From Kalmanozyma brasiliensis GHG001 (Eukaryota; Basidiomycota; Ustilaginomycetes; Ustilaginales), in the NCBI RefSeq assembly GCF_000497045.1, contig NW_015961959.1, positions 930,001-994,000 on the forward strand: 64,000 bases of DNA, written 5' to 3'. Of this stretch, positions 29,275 through 39,820 are shown piece by piece. The translations under genes and the position numbers were made by a program. The notes beneath the pieces were generated by a model that had not been told where the DNA came from, did not search any database, and worked only from the letters and a program-made list of their open reading frames with translations. How positions within the stretch are numbered: position 1 is the stretch's first letter; every line of letters begins with the position of its first letter.

Positions 29275-31019
29275 TTTGTCATCTGCCCCGGATCGCTCGG
29301 TGCCATTCCGTGCGCGGTCACTTTTACTCAATCACGATTTAGCAGGCGAAGACATTGCCCGAATCACAGCGTGTGCCGTCTCTTGGGCAAATTCGGTGCG
29401 GAAGTCAGTTCAGCGAGTCCGTGGGAAAAGAAAGGAGAGTGGGCGAGGGGCGTGTGAAGTTTCGCAGGCTTTTGACCGGCGCGACCACATGGGCAAAAGA
29501 AGAGGGTCCAGCGAGGTTGTCACGAATGTCATAGGCCTTACCACGGGCGTCCCGAGAAAGCGGAGGCGAGACCCTGAGGCTCGAGGCAACCATCCGTCAC
29601 AGAGCAGGGAGAAACGTCTGGGCCACGGGTTCGCCGAACCACTCTCGCATCGAGACGCGGAACAGCCAATGCCGAAGCGGTTCTCGAATACTGTATGGGC
29701 TGAGCTGAGCTGTCGTCGCATCCACAAGGGCAGAGATGGATTGAGCTAGGGGCTGGCCCGCTGCTCAGAGAACAAGTCAGAGGAAGGGGCGGAGCTGCAA
29801 GCGTCGGAGTAACTCTTGAATTGGTTTGATTGCCCGTGCATGACTTGCGCGCCTCTGTTTTCAATGCGCTTTCTCGAGAACAAGTGAGCCACACAATCAA
29901 CGTTGCGCCATTGTGAGATGGACGGCTTGGCGCCGAGCTGTTCGACAAATGCAAGCCAATGTAATGTGGTCGACAAGCAGTGATCGGATGCTGGACAAGT
30001 GGGTGAGAGGAGCGGCATGCGATTACCGGAAAAATTAGCTCGCCCTGCATATAGTGGTTCTGCAGCCGAGCGAGTCCTGGCTCGGGATCGCTCGATCGAC
30101 TGGTCTGCTCGACAGCTGTTCGCGCACTTCAGCTCGATTGGCCACCTCCTCACGACCCATGGCGTCGGAGCCGCTCTCAAATGGAGCCGACGAACAAGCA
30201 CGCAACACCATTCGCCCGCCCGTCTGCTAGAATGGGATTGGATCGAAAAAGGTGACACGCGGCTCTGAAGAGCAAAGGCAGTAGAGGGTCCGATTATGCA
30301 AGCTTTCCTCTCGCCACCCTGACGACGATGAAGGGGCAGAGCGCGAATGGAGGATCGCTTCGAATGGCCATAGATGCGAGTTCTGTCATTCGTTGCGGAC
30401 CATGCTGCGGTTCAGATGTCGGACGTTCCTTTTCTCTTTTTCGTTTTCCTTCTTTTTTTCGTAAAATAGTTTTCTTCTTGGTCAGCCTCGGCGCACGCTC
30501 CGATCAGAAAAATTGCCGTAGTCGAGCGGTCGAGATGGCAGCGCAGAGCAGCGCAGCGCAGCGCAACTTCTTCTTCTTCTTTGCAATCATCTTCCTTTCT
30601 TCTGCGTCGCTTCTGCCCTTTCTCTCTGTCTCGCTCTGTCACTCATCCTTCGTTCTTCCGTGTCTCGTCTGGATCGCATTGCATCTCTTCCTCTGTTTCG
30701 CTGCTCTTCGTCTTTTCCCTCTGTCCCACGCTCCCGAGCATCGCCGGTCAACTTTCTTTGCATCCCAATCTTGCCTTGCTCCTCTTCTTCAGTCTTCCTA
30801 CCAACACCTCGTCCCAGCTGCCGGCCATCTTTCCGTTGATAGCCTTATCACTTCGGCACATTCATCGGACCGGATCGCTCGAACAAGTTTTCGACATCTG
30901 CTGATCCAGGTCTCTCGTTAGTTTTGTGCATCTTTGCAGACTCCGATTCTTACGTGACTACGCTCCGCCGGTCAAGCTCGTTGCCGCACATTACGCCTCA
31001 CCTCCTGCCATAATCCAAG
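29275..31019. other. Long intergenic region (1.75 kb)
   Basis: No gene is supported. 30425-30490 and 30565-30760 are strongly pyrimidine-rich on the plus strand, typical of fungal promoters and leaders. A short GCGCA/GCAGC repeat lies at about 30540-30562. An ATG frame at 30535-30921 reads like a membrane protein only because CT-rich DNA encodes Phe, Leu and Ser. Confidence 0.45.
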
Positions 31020-32552
31020 ATGTCGACGTCCACCTCCAGCAACGCTGGGCCCTCTTCCCCTCAAGCCACCACCATCGACTTCGCATCCATACCCTTCACC
31101 GCCGGCATCCCTATGGCGTCAGCAATCGCGAATGCCGGCGCTGGCGCGGCTGGTCCAGGTCTCGGTTGGAGGGACCCTCCCAAAGGCCTCGAACTTTCTC
31201 AGGTACACTACCTCGTTCGTCACGGTGAACGAACACCAGTGCGCAAACGTCTCACACACATCCTCCCAGAGAGATGGAACCTGTGTCGGGCTGGGCGCGA
31301 GTTTGACGCTTGTGTGCTCGACTTGACTCCCAGCGCATCCAATTCGATCGCCCCTTTCCAGGTTGGGCAGGTCAGTCCAGGCAAGACCGCTACCGCGTAC
31401 AGCAGCATCATGCGCATGCGTCGCAGCGTCGAAACCGAATCGTCCATCTCCGGGCGAGGTCAGAAGGACCAAGAAGAAGGCGAATGCATGCTCGGCGAAC
31501 TCACCGACCTAGGTCGTCTGTCGACGCTTCGATTCGGTCGCGAGCTTCGGGGCCTCTACGTCGACCGTCTAGGCTTCTTGCCGCAACTGCTCACCAGCAA
31601 GGATCACGATGCGCTCTACTTCCGGAGCACCAACATGTCCCGCACCATTGAGAGTCTCGAACAGGTCATCCGAGGTCTGCATTCCAACGCGCCGCAACCC
31701 AACACAGAGGGTCAATTCATCCCAAAAGTGCTGGTCCGCAATGGCACCGACGAAAACCTTCTGCCCAACACCTTTGGCTGCTCTCGACTAGGCGCACTCG
31801 ACAGAGCCTTTGCCGACGCCGCAGCTCGCGCCTATAACCCTTCGCTGGAGGAGTTCGACAGCCAGTTTGAATCCGTGACGGGTGCCAAGCCGCGCATCGA
31901 CGGACGACCTCGTCTCAACGGCATTCTCGACTCGGTCAAAGCGGCACAAGCGCACGGCTTCCCCATGCCTGCCGCGCTCTCCGACCCACGAATGCAGCAA
32001 AAGGTCGAAACAGCCGTCGTCGCCGAATGGTTCAGCGGATACAACGACCCTGACCCGGAGAAGAGGACCGAGTTCCGCCGTCTCGCCATGGGTCGACTTG
32101 TCAATGACTTGGCAACACGTATGTCGTCCCGCGCTGAGAACGGTGCGCAGGATCCGCTCAAATTCGCAGTCTACGCCACGCACGACACGGCACTCGCTGG
32201 ACTGCTCAACACGCTCGACTGCTTTGACGGTCGCTGGCCGACCTTCACTTCGTCGATGGGCATCGAGCTCTTCCGCGACACTTCGGCGCCGACGACCTCT
32301 TCCGTATTTGGCAAGGTGCAGAATCTTCTTGGCTTCAAATCTGCACAGCAACAGCACTACGTACGAGTGCGATACGGCGACCGCGACATGAAGCTGCCAG
32401 CATGCGCTGCACCGGGCAAGCACTACGAGGGCAAGCCCGAGCTGTGCACGTTGGAAGCATTCAAGGAGATCGCCAAGTCGCTGCAGCATCCCAAAGGCTG
32501 GTCTTGGGAGCAGCAGTGTGCCGTCGGTCAAGGACCTAAGTCGTCCAAGTAG
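31020..32552 (+). CDS. Histidine acid phosphatase family protein
   Basis: A 510-residue single-exon gene of histidine phosphatase clade 2. The catalytic motif is RHGERTP with R67/H68, and the proton donor is the His-Asp pair at 388/389 in YATHDTALAG. Between them are S-I-M-R-M-R-R near residue 125, GELTDLGRLSTLRFGRELR and YFRSTNMSRTIESLEQ, which match the acid phosphatase/2-phosphoxylose-phosphatase group (the RS-N-R-T-x-E-S motif). There is no convincing signal peptide: the first 50 residues are Ser/Ala/Gly-rich without a clear hydrophobic core, so it may be intracellular or mitochondrial rather than secreted like phytases. The substrate is unknown; a phosphomonoester is expected. Confidence 0.87.
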   Translation: MSTSTSSNAGPSSPQATTIDFASIPFTAGIPMASAIANAGAGAAGPGLGWRDPPKGLELSQVHYLVRHGERTPVRKRLTHILPERWNLCRAGREFDACVLDLTPSASNSIAPFQVGQVSPGKTATAYSSIMRMRRSVETESSISGRGQKDQEEGECMLGELTDLGRLSTLRFGRELRGLYVDRLGFLPQLLTSKDHDALYFRSTNMSRTIESLEQVIRGLHSNAPQPNTEGQFIPKVLVRNGTDENLLPNTFGCSRLGALDRAFADAAARAYNPSLEEFDSQFESVTGAKPRIDGRPRLNGILDSVKAAQAHGFPMPAALSDPRMQQKVETAVVAEWFSGYNDPDPEKRTEFRRLAMGRLVNDLATRMSSRAENGAQDPLKFAVYATHDTALAGLLNTLDCFDGRWPTFTSSMGIELFRDTSAPTTSSVFGKVQNLLGFKSAQQQHYVRVRYGDRDMKLPACAAPGKHYEGKPELCTLEAFKEIAKSLQHPKGWSWEQQCAVGQGPKSSK

Positions 32553-33464
32553 ACGTCGTCCTGCGCTTTCATCCTCGGCTCGTAACAGCGACTCCGTTCT
32601 CAGCCGCTCGACGCCTCTCGGATCCCAACGCCGAACTCATCATTCAACCCGCTTCGCAACATGCATTTTATTCGATACCAAGGTCATACCATGTCACCTA
32701 CCAGGACCTGTCGGCCCTCAACAGGGGCTTTGCACATCTCTACACATTTGCCTCAGACTAGCGGCATCTCACCGCGACCGTCGTCCTCCGTCTGTGCCGC
32801 CTCCTGACTGTGCTCTCCTTCCCCCCTCTTTCCTTTCGTCCTTCCCACTTCCCCATGCGTCTCCGCACGCGGCCCATTAATCGATGTCTTCTCGCTCAAA
32901 CCTACGACGAAGACATTTTCATGCCGGGCCCACATGGATCCAATCCGAAGCCGAGTCCCTCCGCAGTCTGACTGTAGTTAGGGGGACTTTGGAGTTCACG
33001 GTCAGAGCAGGCTTCACTTTACCCTCCTCCTCCGTACTGCGCTAGGGAAGGGGGGTCATTCGTCTCTCTAACATTCTTAGCTCTCTTCTTCTGCTTCTTG
33101 TTTTCGCTGTCATCTACAGGAGGTGAGGTAGCTCTCGGCTGCTGGCAGTGACGTTCACGAAATGAAATTGAATTGTGAACCATCGAGCCAAGAGAATTGT
33201 CGTCGTTGAGTGATATGAGCAGTGATATGATTGCTGCTACTACTGTAGCGAGTGTCACATGTCGCTTTGACTCATCCCGGCTATCTGCCCGGGAAAAAAA
33301 GAATTTGGCAGGAAAGCGCAGCACGGCTAGGCCCAGAGGAGAGGACCCTTTCGGAAGAGTCACACACACCAACACGGACATCGATCCTTCTTCCACCACC
33401 AGCGTCGTATCTCGATCAAGAACAGCACCGGCGGCGATGATCGGCTCCTTCAAAAGCTGAAAGT
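32553..33464. other. Intergenic region upstream of the Zn2Cys6 factor
   Basis: About 910 bases with no supported gene. The frames present begin at non-ATG codons or have random composition. It should hold the terminator of the phosphatase gene and the promoter of the transcription factor. Confidence 0.4.
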
Positions 33465-36400
33465 ATGTCGGCAGAGGTCCTCACCACGCAGGATTATCCC
33501 GGTCAGGACAGCCAACAGACGGTAAACTTGTCGGTATCTGGTATGTCGACCACACCTACACCGCCGGCCAACGCGGTCGCAGCGGCCAAAGCTAGCCCAG
33601 CGAGAGGACGCCCGTCTACTGTCAGTGCCACTTCGCCTGGTGCGGGTGCATCCTCCTCTTCGAAAAGCACGGCAACCCAGAAGGCCGACAAGGACAAGAA
33701 GCATGCCAGAGAAGCGAGCGCCTCCTACGAGGACCACAAGTCCAAAGACAGAGATCGAGAGACCCGGCTGCCAGCCTGCGAAGCCTGCAGGAGTCGCAAG
33801 GTCAAATGCGATGCTCTTCTTCCGGCCTGCACTCCCTGTCAAAAGTCCGGTCGGGAATGCTTCGGCCGCGACAAGGTTACCAACGTCTCCCGCGGCTTGA
33901 TCTACGACTTGCAGCAAAAGGTCAAGGATCTGGAGAGCAGACTTGCTCTTGCGTCTTCAGTATCTGCTGCGAGCGGGCGGACTGCAGCAGATGTGGATGG
34001 GAATTGTGATCATTCCGATTCGAGTGACAGCCGCTCGTGCAGGCCATCCACAAAACGTGCAAAGAGAGGTCGTCAAGGGGGGTCCAGTCTCGACGATGCG
34101 ACCCAAAGAGTAGACAGCGATGCAGAGTTCTCGTCCTCCAGTGGCGTCTCTTCTTCTCCGGATCCGATAGGGCCTTCTCCTAACGCTTTCGTGCAGCAGA
34201 CCAGCACCATTCTCGAAAGCCTGTCGTCTGGTCTCACGGGTTCTACACATCGCCACGATCAGCGAAGTCTGCAAAGACCGACGACGCAATCATTGGACAG
34301 CGACGAGGCCACGGCTCTAGCTGCCCTGTCCCGACGTCACAGTGACCGTGCGAAGTCTCCGCATCGCCTCAAGCGCAGGTCCTCGTCCAATGCGTCGAGG
34401 TATAGAGAAGAGGCGAACTCTCACCTTCCAGGCTCATCAAGACTCAGAGATGCAGCAGCACCATATTTGTTCAAGTCCAGGTCTCGACCTGGGCGGTCAG
34501 GCACCATCTCGGGATACGAACGGACCTTCTTCGATCGCCTCATCGCACGATACCTCACCTACATGAACTCAGCCCTCCCCATCATCAACGAGGTACGGAT
34601 GTGGGAGCTGGCGGCTCTTGTCTACCAAGACGATGATCGCTCACGACTAACAGCACTCTCAGAGGCATCGCACGACCGCATGCCACCCCCACCTTTGCCA
34701 GCATCCCCAGTCACGGATCGTGTCACCTTGTCCAAACACAGATACGTGGTCCTCATGTCTCTGGCTATCGCTCTGGCATCCCTGGGCCGCTCTCACAACT
34801 TCAGTCCCGAGCTTCGCCGTCTTGGGCATCAATATTGGGCTGAGGCACAGGCACTCTTTCCTGTGTTCTTCCGGTTCGGCGATCTCGACAAGCTACGCGC
34901 GACCATACTGCAGCTACAGTATGCGCTGCTGGTGCCATCGGCAGGCAGTGTATGGGAGTTGTCCGGTGCTGCCATCCGTCTCGTCACCGAGCTCAACTTG
35001 CATGTCGATCGCGACTACGATTCTGCATCCAACGCGCCTTTCACGCGGGAGAGTGTTGATCTTCGACGTCGTCTTTTCTGGACAACCTACTGTCTCGATC
35101 GAAGCTTGTCAGTAGCACTCGCAAGGCCTCCCGGTCTCTCTGACGCTTGGATCCATGTTCAACTGCCGAGTCTGCTTTCCGATACCGAATTGCTTCGGTT
35201 GGATCGCGAGTCGAGCGGACTAGCGGATGACACCGTCGAGGCCGACCCTCACAAGGAAATCTTCCGATCCCACATCCATCTTCGCCGAGTGCAGTCCGAG
35301 ATCCTCTGTCGTCTTCACAGCGTCAATCCGCGTGACTATGCACTCGACCACGACGGCGTCAGCCTTTCACAGGGAGCACAGCCGTCGCTTGCGCTTGTCA
35401 TGGAAGTCGGTCCGCCTACACCCAATCTCGAATGGCAATCGCGGATGATGGACAAGCTCGTCGACTGGAGATCCGAGTTCGATCAAATCCGTCTTGCATC
35501 TCCCATTGCTGACCGGAAAGTCCTGGGCGAGGGCGTCAGCTCCACCGCTACACCCTTCATCACGGGTGACTGGATCGAGCTGAACCACAATCTTACCGTC
35601 TCGCTACTCTTTCGACCGTCACCGAACAATCCTCGACCCGACTCGCACGGACTTCAACAGGCATTCACAGCATCAGGACGTGCGATGAAGATGTACAAAA
35701 GTATGCATCGCAGCGCTATGATCAATTTCCCATGGCTCGCCACGCACCACCTCTTCATCTCGGGTCTTACCCACCTCAATGCATTGGAGAAGCTCACTCG
35801 AACTGGCGTCTCGTGTCCAAGCCCGGTTGTCGAGGTGGTCTTCAACGTGCAAAGCTGCGCTTCTACGCTCGAAGCGCTCACGACAAGAGATGACGGCTAT
35901 GGCACCAAGATCCGAGACACCTTTGATGCAGCTGCTTCAGCTGTGCTGCGGTCCGTCCTTGAGCCTGGCTCTGTCCGCCAGTCTTCTTCTTCCACGTCGA
36001 TCGACATGTCGTCCGTGGAGGATCTGATGCGTGGATCGCCAGCAGATTCGCTCCGTTCTCATCAGCCACAAAATGGGCAGATCGCCTCGCTCGTCGATGT
36101 GAGTGGCAATCCGAGACGCGCTTCGCAGCATCGCGAAACCTTCTGGCAAGCCGCACAGCAACAGCAGCCAACGTGGCTCTCGGATTCGACTTGGAGCTCG
36201 CTCAACGCACTGAATGCTGCTCCTCCTCCCGGGTCCACCATCTTTGTAGCTGCTCCACCGCGGCCTGTTCGATTCAGTGCGCCGGGACGCAGTTTGACGC
36301 CCACGCTGAGCGAGCGAACCACACAGAACGCAGGATCTCAGCATGCACCAGCGACACCAACCATGCCGACGTTCGCAAACGGTGCTACCTTCTCGCCGAG

Positions 36401-37019
36401 AAGCTTGGGTATGCAAACGTCTTACACGGCGAACCTGGCGCCCGCTGCTTCGGCCATGGCTTTCAGCAATCTAGGTACGGGCATTGGGAATGCTTTCTCC
36501 GTCAACGCTACTGCCGACATCGATGGCAGCATCAAGGCGCAGAACAGCGCTATCTCCAGCAACGCAGCTGCGACGACCCAGGATCCCTCTTCTTCTACCG
36601 ACCGCAACGTCGCTTCAACGTTCGGCTTCCACAATTGGCTTCTCCAACCATACGAAGGCGGTGCCGACGGGTTGGGGCAATTCAGCACGACGACGGCCAA
36701 CAGCGCTTTTGGCCAGGCCGCAGCCAATGCGATGCTCTTCGCCAACCCTGCTTCTGCTTCACCCTCAGCATACGCCGGTGTCGGTGTGGACCCCTTCCAA
36801 ACCATCTACGCAACAGATCCGATGAGCACACAGCAGACACCGAGCCGGCTGAACGGCACAACGAACTTCGTCGCTGCTCACGCGACAGAGAGACAGCCAG
36901 CAGCAGAAACGGACGCTTCGACGCTACTCGACTTTCTCTCGATGCTTCCTGCCACCAGTCCTTCTTCTGGCGCCAGCGCTTCGAACGGCAAGTCCTCGTC
37001 GATGCAGTCGAAAGCGTGA
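33465..37019 (+). CDS. Zn2Cys6 fungal transcription factor
   Basis: An 1184-residue single-exon gene, nuclear regulator. The DNA-binding cluster has Cys at residues 105, 108, 115, 122, 125 and 132 (CEACRSRKVKC ... CTPCQKSGREC), then a linker and a coiled segment (YDLQQKVKDLESRLALAS). The fungal-specific middle homology region spans roughly residues 340-640, with RYLTYMNSALPIINE and RRRLFWTTYCLDRSLSVALA as characteristic pieces. The C-terminal third is rich in Ser, Ala, Asn and Gln, as in activation domains. The N-terminal 100 residues are disordered. The target pathway cannot be read from sequence; the nearby GH51 and NRPS-like genes are too far away to assume a link. Confidence 0.92.
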   Translation: MSAEVLTTQDYPGQDSQQTVNLSVSGMSTTPTPPANAVAAAKASPARGRPSTVSATSPGAGASSSSKSTATQKADKDKKHAREASASYEDHKSKDRDRETRLPACEACRSRKVKCDALLPACTPCQKSGRECFGRDKVTNVSRGLIYDLQQKVKDLESRLALASSVSAASGRTAADVDGNCDHSDSSDSRSCRPSTKRAKRGRQGGSSLDDATQRVDSDAEFSSSSGVSSSPDPIGPSPNAFVQQTSTILESLSSGLTGSTHRHDQRSLQRPTTQSLDSDEATALAALSRRHSDRAKSPHRLKRRSSSNASRYREEANSHLPGSSRLRDAAAPYLFKSRSRPGRSGTISGYERTFFDRLIARYLTYMNSALPIINEVRMWELAALVYQDDDRSRLTALSEASHDRMPPPPLPASPVTDRVTLSKHRYVVLMSLAIALASLGRSHNFSPELRRLGHQYWAEAQALFPVFFRFGDLDKLRATILQLQYALLVPSAGSVWELSGAAIRLVTELNLHVDRDYDSASNAPFTRESVDLRRRLFWTTYCLDRSLSVALARPPGLSDAWIHVQLPSLLSDTELLRLDRESSGLADDTVEADPHKEIFRSHIHLRRVQSEILCRLHSVNPRDYALDHDGVSLSQGAQPSLALVMEVGPPTPNLEWQSRMMDKLVDWRSEFDQIRLASPIADRKVLGEGVSSTATPFITGDWIELNHNLTVSLLFRPSPNNPRPDSHGLQQAFTASGRAMKMYKSMHRSAMINFPWLATHHLFISGLTHLNALEKLTRTGVSCPSPVVEVVFNVQSCASTLEALTTRDDGYGTKIRDTFDAAASAVLRSVLEPGSVRQSSSSTSIDMSSVEDLMRGSPADSLRSHQPQNGQIASLVDVSGNPRRASQHRETFWQAAQQQQPTWLSDSTWSSLNALNAAPPPGSTIFVAAPPRPVRFSAPGRSLTPTLSERTTQNAGSQHAPATPTMPTFANGATFSPRSLGMQTSYTANLAPAASAMAFSNLGTGIGNAFSVNATADIDGSIKAQNSAISSNAAATTQDPSSSTDRNVASTFGFHNWLLQPYEGGADGLGQFSTTTANSAFGQAAANAMLFANPASASPSAYAGVGVDPFQTIYATDPMSTQQTPSRLNGTTNFVAAHATERQPAAETDASTLLDFLSMLPATSPSSGASASNGKSSSMQSKA

Positions 37020-37108
37020 TCTTCGGTGCGAACACGAGCCCAATGCCAGAAAGCTGTTGGATGATGTGAATATTGTGTGATTGCGCGCGTGCCGAATGAG
37101 AAAGCGTA

Positions 37109-37708
37109 TCATGTCCTTGCCTCCTGCTCGACTCTAGATGGCTCCTGCTTGACAGTCGGAGATGCCTCCTGCTCGATGTTTGTGGATGAAGCAGGCAGCC
37201 ACTCGACGTGGTACCGCTTGTAGAAAGGCCATGCTGGGACGGTCACCTGTCAGAGACGCACATGTGGAAACTTGTCAGCTTTGAGCCCTTTCCTCACACA
37301 ACATCGACCATGTGAGCCTCTTCCATGCTGATCTCGAAGCGTCCTGAGACCTTGAGCCCTTGAGATCTTAAGTCTTCGACTTCTGGAGCCTTTGAAGCCT
37401 CGAACCCGTCAGCCCGTGAGCCCTCGGGGGGAAGTTGACGCAAAATCACTCACCAAAGCGACCGCGAGCGTACACAGCCCAAACGTGATCATGCACAGCT
37501 GCATGTTCTGCGTGAAGTAGCCGAGCAGGAAGGCGATTGCAGCGGCGGCTACGAGGCCTTCCTGCATGATGCGGTCGGCCAGACGCTGCGCTTGAAAGTC
37601 CTGTGCCCGTTTCAACAGAAGAAGAAGGGTGTCAGTGCGAGCGCGCATGAGCCGGAATGGGAGAGAACGTACAATGCGGCCATCGACAAACTTCTGTATC
37701 GCCTCCAT
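37109..37708 (-). CDS. SPC1: Signal peptidase complex subunit SPC1
   Basis: Three exons on the minus strand: 37673..37708, 37454..37600 and 37109..37246, 106 residues. It is a small membrane subunit of the ER signal peptidase complex that helps discriminate signal peptides from membrane helices. Exon 1 encodes MEAIQKFVDGRI, exon 2 DFQAQRLADRIMQEGL and the first helix (VAAAAIAFLLGYFTQ) plus most of the second (MITFGLCTLAVAL), and exon 3 VTVPAWPFYKRYHVEWLP, the family's P-x-[WY]-P-x-[YF] signature. Splice sites are GTACGT/CAG and GTGAGT/CAG; the second intron is 207 bp and contains several GAGCCCTT-like repeats. The tail after LPASS is Glu-rich. The single-frame reading 37409-37849 misses both ends. 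Confidence 0.9.
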
Positions 37709-37964
37709 GACTGCGGGCCGTCGTCGAGGGTTCGGACAAGGTCGATGCGATTGGGAGAGAAGGTGCGATGTGGGAAGGTGGTCCTGATGAGCTGGACCCT
37801 GGATTTCTTGACAGCATGGCCTGCGCTCCACGTCAGACGGGTCTAACACACTTTCATTATTCGCTCATACCCACCACTAACCTCATACAGTCACACAGGC
37901 ACACTGTTGAAAGGGATCGATCAAGATCATTGCTGGGCAGCTCAAGAGCAACGGTGCGGCAGAG

Positions 37965-39476
37965 CTAGTCACTATCCTCCAATTCTTCTTCCTCCTGCCT
38001 CGGCCCACCTAGGCCATACGCCTTGCGCTCCAGCCTCGGCACCTGCTGCGCGCGCGAGCTCCTCCTGGGTGCAGAAGCGGGCACCTCGGCCAGAGACATG
38101 TCCAGCTCAGCAGCAAAGTCGTCCAGCCCATCGTCTTCCTCTTCTTCATCCGGGATACCCTTCGAAGGACCCTTCGGACTGGTGACGTCGAGATGTGGGG
38201 ACGAGGTCGGGGTGATACCGACGCCGGTGGAGTGCAGGCCCAGTCCGATAGGTGCGTTGCTATTGATGGCAGCGGGGGCGAGGTGGGGTGATGAGGGGGA
38301 GGGTGACGGGCGGAACGCTTTTGATGTAGGCGCGGAATGATCTGGATCAGAGGTGTGCGCTTTGGGCGTATCGATCTTCAGTCCCCTTTCGGCGCGTTGA
38401 AGTCGTGAGACCGGAGAGAGGGTCCGGCTCGACGTCGGATTCGGAGGCGGAGCCTTTAGACCGGAGGAACGAAGTGGCTCTTCAACCTCGGCTACGTCTT
38501 GCATCTCTACTTCTAGTTCGCGTTCGAGCTCGCGCTCTAGCTCAAGGGCTAGTCCGTCGTCCTCGCCATCTGCGCTTCCAGGCGGGTCCGACTTTGTAGC
38601 GGCAGACGAGTCGTCCGTTTGAGCCTGACTTGATCGACGGCGACTGCGACGCAGTCCAGCGGCAGGGTCGTCGGTCGACCCACGATCCTTTGGAGAGGCT
38701 GTCGATTTGTCTCGCTTGCTTGCCTCTGCGACTGACGACTTGCGCTCCGGCGATGATGAGCGTCGGTTTGACGAACTTGCAGCTGCTTTCTCGGTGTGAT
38801 TTTCTGGCGCTCGAGCCGGATTCTCAAACTCTTCCACCTCCGTAGCTAGTCCTCTTCGCGAAGACCGTCGTATCGGTGTAGGAGCCGAGATCGGTTTGCT
38901 GCGCAGCTTGAGCTCACCTTGCCCAGACGGCTTGGGAGCACTGCTAGAGCTGGCAATAGGAGCGCCCCTCGATGCCGTGGAATCATCGTGCGCCCGCTTC
39001 TTGGGCCTACCCGCACCGCCTTTCCAAGCATCCTGACTCGCAGTACTAAGCACCGTCTTTGACCGCTCGTACTTGAGCGCAAAGGTCGACGCAATGCGGT
39101 CCAGCCGATACACTTTCTCCCTTTCGTCCCAGACCAACACCAGATCGTACGTCTTGGCTCCCGTCTGTGGTCCTGTGAATATGTGTGCTGGCTTCTTGCT
39201 TCCACTGTCGTCCGGCCCAGCGTTGGGCTGATCCTCGGTGGATTCGAGCTCGAGCTGCCAGTCCGCACTGCTGTTCCGACCGGCGGTCGGCTGAAAGAGT
39301 GCACCTTTGCGGCAGTCGTGCGTCGAGTCGGGCTTGAAGTTGAAGTTCAACGCGACGTAGCTGGGGAGCGGTTGGGCTGTGTCAGGTTTACGGTTGGAGG
39401 AGGCGGCGGCGAGGAAGGCGGATGCGGACGGCTCGATTGCCACGGGATGGAGGCGCCGCCGTGAGCCACCGTTCAT
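37965..39476 (-). CDS. Transcription elongation factor EAF-like protein
   Basis: A 503-residue single-exon gene. EAF proteins bind ELL and stimulate elongation by RNA polymerase II in the nucleus. The N-terminal EAF domain is suggested by SYVALNFNFKPDSTHDCRKG (near residue 40), matching the R-Y-x-F-K-P-x-S pattern of EAF, then HIFTGPQTGAKTYDLVLVWD and Y-R-L-D-R-I-A-S-T-F-A-L-K-Y-E-R-S-K-T, the conserved end of the domain. The rest is disordered: Ser/Arg-rich stretches, a Glu-rich segment (LELERELERELEVEMQDV) that could form a helix, and an acidic C-terminus (EEEELEDSD). The frame extends to 39617 through a GTG only; the ATG is at 39476. The gene is single-copy looking; assignment rests on the N-terminal domain. 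Confidence 0.72.
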   Translation of the reverse strand: MNGGSRRRLHPVAIEPSASAFLAAASSNRKPDTAQPLPSYVALNFNFKPDSTHDCRKGALFQPTAGRNSSADWQLELESTEDQPNAGPDDSGSKKPAHIFTGPQTGAKTYDLVLVWDEREKVYRLDRIASTFALKYERSKTVLSTASQDAWKGGAGRPKKRAHDDSTASRGAPIASSSSAPKPSGQGELKLRSKPISAPTPIRRSSRRGLATEVEEFENPARAPENHTEKAAASSSNRRSSSPERKSSVAEASKRDKSTASPKDRGSTDDPAAGLRRSRRRSSQAQTDDSSAATKSDPPGSADGEDDGLALELERELERELEVEMQDVAEVEEPLRSSGLKAPPPNPTSSRTLSPVSRLQRAERGLKIDTPKAHTSDPDHSAPTSKAFRPSPSPSSPHLAPAAINSNAPIGLGLHSTGVGITPTSSPHLDVTSPKGPSKGIPDEEEEDDGLDDFAAELDMSLAEVPASAPRRSSRAQQVPRLERKAYGLGGPRQEEEELEDSD

Positions 39477-39820
39477 GTTGCATACAAGTGGCGGTCTGAC
39501 AGTGTGATGCGCATAGGGGTTCGTGAAGAGGTGTGAGAGGTCGTAGCTGCTGGTGGTGAAAGGGAAGAAGGAAGGTCGAGTGTGGAAGCGACTTGGGAAG
39601 TTCAGGGTCCAACCCACACCTAAATTTCAGGGTCCGAGCGCTGTCAGGGACAGCATGGACTCACGAACCTCAACAGACTACATTCAACTTCTGCTCGACA
39701 CTCATGACACCCACAAGTCGACCAGCTGAAGAGAAGTCTTCGATTCAGGATCAGAACGAGGGGGATCGACGGACAGTACCATTGGTAAAGGCACGACGGA
39801 CTGGAGCCATACCGATGTCC
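39477..39820. other. Intergenic region between EAF and GH51 genes
   Basis: About 340 bases holding the EAF promoter and the end of the GH51 transcript. Nothing else is recognised. Confidence 0.4.

Noticed and set aside
30535..30921. Frame that reads like a membrane protein upstream of the phosphatase
   Set aside because: The hydrophobic look comes from CT-rich DNA encoding Phe, Leu and Ser; the region is better explained as promoter and leader.
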